Shown in pieces: positions 57,022-64,000 of a stretch of 64,000 nt of DNA. This stretch comes from Saussurea involucrata (lineage: Eukaryota > Streptophyta > Magnoliopsida > Asterales > Asteraceae): positions 18,471,301 through 18,535,300 of the forward strand of contig CM066325.1 of assembly GCA_033807775.1 (NCBI GenBank), written 5' to 3'. Both the position numbers and the translations under genes were made by a program. The notes under the pieces are model-generated. The model made no database searches. It saw only the letters and a program-made list of their open reading frames with translations, and was not told the DNA's origin. Position 1 is the stretch's first letter, and each line of letters opens with the position of its first letter.

Positions 57022-57733
57022 GCATGTAACCTCATAATATGGTGACTTCTTATTTCTCTTTATAGGCATTTGCACTGTTACTGCAAGCTCCACATGATGA
57101 TGCTGAACTGATCATACGTGACCGTTTTCCTGTCCCAAGATTGGTGGTGTGCGATCAACATGGTTCTCAGGTCATTATTGCATCGTTATCTTATTTCCAT
57201 CAAAATGTACCTTATATGAACAATTACATCTTCTCTATACCGGTTATAGTTCATGACTAGAGTTCACTAGACCAAATGACATGATATATTGCTCTAGTTT
57301 TCTGGACCAGCTTGCATGCACCTCGACTCATCCCGTGAGTGAGACAAAAATGCATTTTTTTTCTTGTCCCACCAAAATAGGTGGAACAAAAATCAGGGAT
57401 GTGAAACAAGATTTGGTAAATTACTAAACTACCCATGCCAAATTAAAACCTTAAAAACGTTCCAGAATTCTTTCACCCGTCTACCTGTCCGTGTACCAAA
57501 TGCAGAAGGGCATGAACGAGTACTGTATATGCTTTCCTAAACATATGCTCATCTTAGGTTTGACTAATATGTTGTTTTATGGCGAGCAGGCTAGATTCTT
57601 GTTGGCTAAGTTGAACCCATCAGCAACCTACAATAACGAAGTGGCTGCTGGAATGGACGTTATCTTCACGGATGACGTGAACCTCCAAGTGTTCTTCGAG
57701 CATCTACAGAGGCTGGCAGTACAATCTTCTTGA
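53200..57733 (+). CDS. SEC23: SEC23, COPII inner-coat GTPase-activating protein, 12 exons
   Basis: SEC23 pairs with SEC24, activates the SAR1 GTPase and buds COPII vesicles at ER exit sites. Exons: 53200-53967, 54050-54223, 54653-54814, 54909-55051, 55135-55210, 55309-55478, 55579-55660, 56169-56246, 56351-56512, 56627-56890, 57066-57170, 57590-57733. They total 2328 nt (775 aa) with consistent phases. Visible parts: zinc finger Cys60/63/82/85 (CKTCSAVLNPFC, WICPLC), trunk domain (VYVFVLDTCM, ENALVGFVSFGTQV), a Gly-rich insert after residue 205, beta-sandwich and helical regions (TARWLDRNLIRLCSKFGDYR-type block in exon 9, VFNNSPDETAYFR in exon 10), then the gelsolin-like end (DVIFTDDVNLQVFFEHLQ). 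The short ATG was chosen from the usual N-terminal spacing. It appears functional. Confidence 0.96.
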
Positions 57734-58307
57734 CCCCATATCAAAATTAAGTTTCAAAACTCATGGGTCATCAACCTTCTTCTCTTTCCTCTCTGATTGC
57801 TTGTTCTATTTACCGAAAATTATTCACATGTGCATGAGAGGGGAGAATAATGATTCTGTTAAGGGTGTTCGCGATACGAGTGTTGAGGGAATGGTGTTAT
57901 TTGAGGCTGCAAGTTAGCGAGAGGAGTATGCGACATTTTCATTTTCCCGGTTTTGTAAGTTACTCGTAAGCTCAATCATTGTGTATTTAACTATAAGGTT
58001 ATATATCGGAGCCAAAACCAAAAGAGCAGCGAAAGTTTGGATTTCGGTTTTTCGTGTTCGATTGTTGATAAGTGGTGGAATGTACACTTTGAATTCTCTT
58101 TTTGTACGTTGGATAATACTATTGGTTTTGACATTTCTTCCAAGTCATTTGTTCTGCGGGTGCGTATCAAGAGTTCTTGATCGATGGGGTTTAGGAGTTT
58201 GATATTTTGTCGGTTTGCACTGTGAGAATATGTGGAATCTCATTGAATTACTTGCCAAAGGAATTTTGACGAGGTTAAACATATATTAAAGACAAATGGT
58301 ACATGAA

Positions 58308-58596
58308 GGGGTTGTTTAGCAGTTTGAATGGTTTGGTACAAGATGATTAAGTGGTCTGAATATTAAGAGGCTCTTATGATATAGTGTAAAATGAAATATG
58401 GTTGTTTGGTAATTGTTAGAATGAAATTAGGAAATTAGGGCGTTGAATGGTCAATGGACACCCAAGATACAAAATCATTAAGAGATTTTGAGAACCATTA
58501 AAACGCAAACTTTTTTTTTTTGCCAAACAAGATTCGCCTCTTAGCAATTCAGAGGTTGCCTCTTGATGAAACTATTAAGGGGTAAACAAACAACCC
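58308..58596. mobile_element. Probable MITE (GGGTTGTTT ends) between SEC23 and the PPR gene
   Basis: The left end GGGGTTGTTTAGCAG and the inverted right end GGGTTGTTTGTTTACC are similar. TGAA flanks both sides (58304-58307, 58597-58600), compatible with a 3-bp TNA-type duplication. The inside has TCTGAATATTAAGAGGC words. Confidence 0.5.
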
Positions 58597-58709
58597 TGAA
58601 GTTATGAACTACATTTGTACATACAATCATACACCAACACTATGATAATCCAAACACAACACCGATTTGCTAATAAGACTGAGTTCAATCGTTTCACGAA
58701 GTCATACCA

Positions 58710-60412
58710 TCATTGTTTTTTACGTTGATGCTGCTTGACCAACTCGATAAGATGCTCATAAGTCCAAACTTTGCTCCTTTTATGATCAAGTTCTTCAACA
58801 GTTCTTAAAAAATACCCCTTTCCAAAAGCAACAAGAACCAAAGGGTCAGTTTTAAACTCCACAAGATCCCCAAAAAACCCCATCTTTCTCCAAGAATCCA
58901 ACTCACCAACCCCATCAAACCCGAACCCGTGTACATCCCACAAGATCCCACACGTAACAATGTCAGGTTTCACACCTCGAGCTCCCATTTCCGCAAGCAC
59001 GATTTTCAAACTCCCAAAATCTTTCATCTTTGCATATCCAAACAACATAATGTTTGCAATCGACACACTCCATCTAACTTTCTTGTAATCCATCTCTCGG
59101 CCCACAGACTCCATTCCAGTTCGGCTCAAAAGACGAGCATGGGCAAGCATTCGTAAACACCACACGATGTGGGTGTTGCCCGTTTTGGAATAAAGATCAA
59201 TACCCATATCATCTAACTTAGAAAACATACAGTTTTCCATATAAACAGCAGCCACTTTTCGAATCAAATCATCTTGCAGGTAAACTTTTGGTCTTAACCT
59301 CAAAACCCTTTTATAAGCCTTATCCATCTTCTCCAAAATCCCAAAGTTACTATACAACTCAAGCATTGCCACCATTGTTGAAGCTTCAAGATCCATCTTT
59401 TTTGAGATCACGATTCGATACGTTTTTTCCATCATCTTGATCAATCCAGCGACCGAAAACTCTCTGATCAGCAAATTATAAGTAGATTGATCAGGGAAAC
59501 ACCCATTCGATTCCATTCTTTTCACACATTTTGCCATTTCGTCATACAAACCGCTCTTCGCATAAGCTTTGATCAGCCCATTATAGGTTGACGTAAGTGG
59601 CTTCACTTCGAGATCTTCCATCTCTTTAAGATACAACAACGCATCTTCGAATCTCCCTTTTTCGATAAATCCATGGATGATTGAATCATAAATCTCTGAT
59701 GAAGCCTGCAGATTCTGAACATTCTTCATCTCTTTTAAAGACAACACTGCATCTTCAACTAATCCCTCCTCAACCAAGAATCTTATGAGTCTCTGATAAT
59801 TGAATTCGCTAACTCGTGAATCATCCTTACTCTTCCATTTATCAAACACCTGGTGGGCAACATTTCAAAACATGAACTATCCATTTATCAAACACCTGGT
59901 GGGTTTCAAAACATGAACTAAAAACCAAAATGAAGCTTAATCTTCTTGAATCGATTCCATTTCAAATATTCATCCAACAGAAAAGTTTCAAATACAAATG
60001 AATAACATTCAAATTATGCGAAACTTTTCACCTGAAGAACCTGGTTCGATCTGGAGGTCTGATTGAGGAATCCAACAACAGCCCAGAAGAGTTCTTTGTT
60101 CCAATCCCCATCCTCTTCAAGAATCCGAACAGGGTCCGCGTCTTTATCTTTGAGCTTCTCAAACAAACTCCTTTTGAGGTTCCAGTTTCGTTGGAGATCA
60201 TCAAATTGGACTGTATCTTGTTTGTCATAGTTCGTTTTGCCACGGGACAAGTGCACAGGAGGAGGAGGTTTGATCGAACGTGAGAATTGGGATTTTGTAG
60301 TTGTTAGGGTTCTAGAAGAGGGTTTGGGAAAAACTAGGGTTTTACAGATGAACGTTTTATCGTTGATGGAGGGAAGAAATACTCCCATACCCACTAGAAG
60401 AAGGCCAAACAT
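58710..60412 (-). CDS. Organelle-type PPR protein (At3g42630-like), two exons
   Basis: Exon 1 is 60412-60032 and exon 2 is 59849-58710, giving 506 aa. The N-terminus is Ser/Thr/Arg-rich without acids for about 60 residues, a likely chloroplast transit peptide. A pre-PPR block follows (DLQRNWNLKRSLFEKLKDKD, DGDWNKELFWAVVGFL), then P-class PPR units (EIYDSIIHGFIEKGRFEDAL, STYNGLIKAYAKSGLYDEMA, STYNLLIREFSVAGL). A conserved tail ends VWTYEHLIELVKQHQRKK. Architecture and tail resemble the Arabidopsis protein At3g42630, reported to help splice a chloroplast intron; that assignment is from memory. A second Met at residue 9 could be the start. The exon 2 acceptor lies in a duplication (see 59834-59920). 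Confidence 0.88.
59834..59920. repeat. Direct duplication spanning the PPR gene's 3' splice site
   Basis: CCATTTATCAAACACCTGGT, then GGG, then TTTCAAAACATGAACTA occurs twice, back to back (spaced 46 bp), so the CCACCAG|GTGTTTGATAAATGG acceptor is present twice. One copy has a few extra bases (GGGCAACATTTC against GGGTTTC). Confidence 0.92.
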
Positions 60413-60429
60413 ATTTTGTATATACTTTT

Positions 60430-60431
<2 letters not shown>

Positions 60432-60521
<90 letters not shown>
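60432..60521. repeat. (AT)n microsatellite, about 45 units
   Basis: An uninterrupted AT repeat of about 90 bp starts 20 bp upstream of the PPR start codon. It is the insertion site of the Helitron-like element on its right. Confidence 0.95.
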
Positions 60522-60524
<3 letters not shown>

Positions 60525-60874
60525 ATACTACATTATAAAGCATTTAGACCAACTATCTTAAAGTCTTAAAGTCTTAATCTTTTTTTTTTTAATTAATCCA
60601 CTCTCACTTAAAAACAACCTCTCAAGCTATATGTACAACACTTTAATGCATAATTACTTAAATTTTTAGAGAGAGAAAGTTCAATACCTTTAAAGCCAAT
60701 TGTCATCGTCATTAAACCGACTATCATTTTGCACGCCACACTCTGCCATTCATATTCTCAAGATGCCTCTTCATCTCCAAAGACCCTCCCCCTCCCAAGA
60801 CTCTTTCAGACTTCCACAACTAAATACACAGGCTATTTATAACCTGCAGATGGACTAAAGTATTTCCCATTTCT

Positions 60875-61300
60875 CCAGGTACATCTTCGATTTCGCCATA
60901 TCTCTTTGAAACTACATCTCACGGATTGATTTTTGCTCCATCTCACAGATTTGTTTTTGAATTTGCTTTGATTATTCAACTCCAGGTAATAATTTCGATT
61001 TGTTCATCGCTCTTTCAAACTTCATCTTTTGGTTTTGTCTTTGATTTTTATTTGTTATTCGATTTCTCCAGGTAACATTTTCGATATCTCCATTCTCTTT
61101 CAAACTCCATCTCACATATTTAGTTTTGATTTTGATTTTGCTGTGAATATTCGACCCAGGTAACAATTTCGATTTCTCAATGGATCTTTCAAACTCCATC
61201 TCACAGTTTTTGATTTTGATTTCGCTGTGATTATTCGACCCCAGGTAACATTTTCGATTTCTCCGGGTAACATTTTCGATTTCTCCATCGCTCTTGATTC
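60875..61300 (+). repeat. Degenerate tandem repeat with CCAGGTAA words
   Basis: Four to five diverged units of about 80-100 bp share CCATCTCACA, TTTTTGATTTTGATTT-type runs, CGATTTCTCCAGGTAACATT and CTTTCAAACTCCATC. Each carries CAGGTAA, which looks like an exon end plus splice donor. Confidence 0.75.
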
Positions 61301-62055
61301 TCGAACAAACACCAATGTTGCTTATCTTTCTCAAGGCTCTTATGCTTGTGCAAACCTACTATTCTGCTTTCTATGCTTTCATAATATTGAATGGAGAGCT
61401 TCTTCATATTGGTGTGCCAAAAGATCAATAAATAAAAGAAAAGAAATAAAAGTTTGCATTTTCTAGGTGAAAACACAAACTGGAGCAAGTATAAAGATTT
61501 GTAATGCAAATTCACAAACAACAATAATTTGTGAAAGAAGAAATAAAATTATAATGCATTATGCTTTATAGTCACATGTATGTGTCATCTCTTCTGTCAT
61601 CCATTAATGTTATGTAAAACAAAAGATGACGAATCTCTTACAGGTCTGATTCTACTATCCTAAAGATGTTTTCGTTGCATTTTGATCTTGGGTGCACATA
61701 ACTTACCAGTAAGCAACCACTACTTGGTATGTGTATTTTCATGACAAAAATGTTACTTATGCTAGATTTGCTCATATTTATTTACCTTCTGCACTTACAA
61801 GCTCATAAATCTTGATCTTAGATGAGAGCAACATTCTTCGGCAAGTTGTGTAACCAAACCACCTAGAGTTTGTGTTGGAACTAAAGATAATTTCTAGAGA
61901 AGCAAGAAATTTTTGTATGTAAAGAGGTTTTTAAACCTTCCTGGAGTAATAAAAAATGTAATTTATGGAAGCATGAAACATATTTATGTTGTTTGGTAAG
62001 TCTTGGTTGTAGCAATCTATGTTTTTGCTTTTAGTTTGTTGTGGGTGATTTAGGA

Positions 62056-62275
62056 TCTTGCGTTGGGTTCCGGTGAGAAGTGTCAAATTTAGTGAGTAGC
62101 GTGAGAAGTGGTTATCAACCGTTGGATGAGAAATGGACGAACATTAGGGTGAGATGCACCGGATAAATTTCCTTTTAAGCCACAATTCATGGGAGGGTTT
62201 TGATTAAGAGGAATCAATGGTTTAAAAGTACTTCTTACACTTCTCACCAAAAATGACACTTCTCACATGATTCCA
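62056..62275. mobile_element. MITE related to the GTGAGAAGT element in FKBP intron 7
   Basis: Inverted GTGAGAAGTG words at both ends and shared internal phrases (AACCGTTGGATGAGAAATGG, CACAATTCATGGGAGGG) match the FKBP intron element in reverse orientation. The exact ends and target duplication are not clear. Confidence 0.6.
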
Positions 62276-62373
62276 TGCCTTAAGCTCTTCATGAGAGTAA
62301 TCTGATGAATTTTCTATACCAAGTTATCCCAATGCATTTCTACCTTTCTTGTGTTTACCAAACGCTTATGCAG

Positions 62374-63762
62374 GTGATGGCCACCCTGCTTCATTTAAGA
62401 TGCTTGCTAACATAAATTCAAGAAAGGAGAATCTTGAGATAGCACAAGATGGAAATTCCAGCAATAGGCAATCTATGGTTTTGCAAACTGCCATGTCTGC
62501 CTTATTAAATGGTTCTGCTGGAGGGTTGGTTGCTAGGAGTTCTGAAAAATGTATTACTCCAGAAAGCAATCAGAAACAAGGATTTAAGACGATTAGTGAT
62601 GGTAAACCCAATATTTCCAGTTTGATGGGCCAGGTGGTGGCTGGGAGGCACATGGATGGTGGTGTTTCTGGAGTTGCGTTTATTCGGTTGGAGCAGTTGA
62701 GCCCTTCATTATCCAGTGGTAGTAAAGAGATGGATGGTCATTGCAGTGATCCAAGCAGCACACATACAGTAAGAAAATATTCTACATAGCTGCAATTTTA
62801 AAGATATATGCCTTATGTTTCAGTAAATTGTGTTGTTTTTTAGACTAGGATTAATGTTTGCATACATTTATTTTCCAGTAAGTCATGAACTTTATTTTAA
62901 ATACATCCTATATGTGTACTTTTGCATCTAATTAATTTTGCTTGGCATATTGGATTATTTTTGTGAATCATGTTGGATCGTGTATTTGTAGATTTTTCAC
63001 AATATTGTAACATGCATTGGTTGGTCTTTTATTTTAGAATGCAATAAGGTATTCACCAAAAAACCACTTGAGAACGATGCTTATGGGAAAAAGCTGGAGT
63101 CAAACAAAAGATGCACTTCTGGAGCCAACCGTCAAACCACTGAAATTAAAAGGCAAAAGAAAACCACTGATCGGTTAAATGATACAGGGTTGGAAACAAA
63201 TTCCCTTCCTCAGACCAATGCCTTGGCTTCTGAAAATGCAGCTACTACCAACTCCAAATTTGTAAAACCTCTTTCCAGTGGGAAGTCATCTGTTGATTTG
63301 AAAAATAGTCCTTGTGCCTTTTGCCATTCCTCTAAGCAGACAGAGGAATAGAAATTGCAAGGGCTAACAAGAAACATTTACAAGAAACATTTACAATGAC
63401 AGGGCTCCTCGGATTTTCTTTAAGAATGGACTCATCCAGAACTTAGGAGTAGAAATTGCAAGGGCTAACAAGCTAAAATATAGCAGTTGTGGTAAAAAAG
63501 GAGCTGGTCTTGGCTGCTTTATGAAGTCGTGCCCAAAAAGTTACCATGTACCTTGTGCATACAATGATTTTGACTGCCGATGGGATTGTGTAAGCAACTA
63601 ATAATGCACAGTTGGGGATTTTGCTCTTATGATTGTTAGCATATATTTTCTAATTGTATATCTTTTCTAGGTTGAGTATTTGTTGCTGTGTCCAAAGCAT
63701 GCATCTCACAATTTTCCAGGAGAACAGAAGTCAAAGGCTGGGAAGCACGACTCTGTAGAAAG
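62374..63762 (+). pseudogene. BRCA1/BARD1-type gene fragment with damaged PHD region
   Basis: Exon-like blocks with splice sites: 62374-62768 (hydrophilic, DGHPASFKMLANINSRKE to DPSSTHT), 63038-63351 (Lys-rich, then SPCAFCHSSKQTEE and a TAG at 63349-63351), about 63398-63589 (APRIFFKNGL, KLKYSSCGKKGAGLGCFMKS, SYHVPCAYNDFDCRWDC) and 63671-63762 (VEYLLLCPKHASHNFPGEQK). The Cys/His pattern is the extended PHD finger of plant BRCA1 and BARD1 proteins; HVPCA, CRWD and LCPKHAS favour BARD1. Part of the first half of the PHD is replaced by a local duplication, the reading phase between blocks 1 and 2 does not fit, and the RING and BRCT domains are not in view. It is a non-coding remnant in its present form. 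Confidence 0.78.
63349..63472 (+). repeat. Direct repeat inside the BARD1-like fragment
   Basis: A 23-bp word starting TAGAAATTGCAAGGGCTAAC occurs at 63349-63371 and 63450-63472. Between them AAGAAACATTTAC is itself doubled. The first copy supplies the stop codon that ends the PHD-coding block. Confidence 0.92.
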
Positions 63763-64000
63763 GTATCAGTAGTCAAATATAATTTTTATATATCTTCTCT
63801 GTACTTTGAACTATGGGTTTTTGATCTGTAGTGCTTCATCTGCTAATTATTAGCTAACTTTAGCAAGACAAACCAGCATTGATGAATCTATGCACCAATC
63901 TGCTGTGTCTTTTAAGCGTATGCTCTGTTTTTTGTTCACTTCATAAATATATAAATAGAAATGCTTTATTATTGTAACTACTTGCCATGGATATGTATTG

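Larger units (their letters stand above)
60522..64000 (+). mobile_element. Helitron-like element, 5' end in window, carrying host gene fragments
   Basis: The 5' end A|TCTATACTACATTATAAAGC follows the (AT)n tract. It closely resembles the 5' end of the Helitron at 43064-46774 (TCTATACTACATATATAAGC), which has a proper CTAG hairpin end. No 3' end (hairpin plus CTRR) was found before the window closes, so length is unknown. Contents: a repeated UTR-like block (60880-61300), a MITE (about 62056-62275) and a broken BRCA1/BARD1-type gene (62374-63762). Confidence 0.6.

Noticed and set aside
57240..57510. Possible MITE in SEC23 intron 11 (ACTAGACCAAATGACATG to GTGTACCAAATGCAG)
   Set aside because: Words resemble the GTTTGGTAC family but ends and target duplication could not be matched.
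61112..61334. Minus-strand Lys/Asn-rich frames at 60972-61334
   Set aside because: They arise from the degenerate tandem repeat and have no protein character.

Overview
The window is plant nuclear DNA: spliced genes with GT-AG introns, high AT content, and many plant transposon families. The gene set (SECRET AGENT, a three-domain FKBP with TPRs, SEC23, an organelle-type PPR protein, a phytocystatin) marks a eudicot. The Sirevirus style, with many CACCGAA/TTCGGTG palindromes, together with the MITE types suggests an asterid, perhaps Asteraceae. That last step is inference.

Layout. 1-9382: a minus-strand Ty1/copia Sirevirus with an envelope-like third gene, degraded, 3' LTR outside the window. 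10373-10777: an intronless secreted cystatin. 11694-18869 (minus): a 28-exon O-GlcNAc transferase (SEC), with nested MITEs in intron 1 and a tandem duplication at its 3' end. 20669-23374: a Pack-MULE carrying a PPR fragment. 23603-25806: a PIF/Harbinger MITE abutting a transposase-coding relative. 26492-31102 (minus): a 12-exon FKBP62/ROF1-type immunophilin. 31685-42528: gene-free DNA with MULE, PIF/Harbinger and hAT-type MITEs, a SINE, and a long inverted-repeat MULE holding a MATH-domain fragment. 42529-52774: a hAT-type element whose internal (TA)n tract received a Helitron and a young gag-only LTR retrotransposon. 53200-57733 (plus): a 12-exon SEC23. 58710-60412 (minus): a two-exon PPR gene. 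60522-end: a Helitron-like element with a broken BRCA1/BARD1-type gene fragment.

The five intact genes are ordinary housekeeping or stress genes and form no operon or pathway cluster. SEC (nuclear/cytosolic sugar signalling), FKBP62 (HSP90 co-chaperone) and SEC23 (COPII coat) are conserved single genes separated by transposons. Exon models for SEC (987 aa), FKBP (577 aa), SEC23 (775 aa) and the PPR gene (506 aa) were built by hand; in each, exon lengths sum to a multiple of three and phases join correctly.

The most unusual aspect is gene capture: within about 43 kb, three different elements (a Pack-MULE, a long-hairpin MULE and a Helitron) each hold a different host gene fragment. Several insertions have exact target-site duplications, and one MITE has an internal empty-site control. 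No wholly new system could be shown. The best candidates for something little described are the gag-only retrotransposon with a 23-bp leader repeat array and multiple PPT-like tracts, the hairpin MULE with the MATH fragment, and a TATA motif in front of the Sirevirus envelope-like gene.
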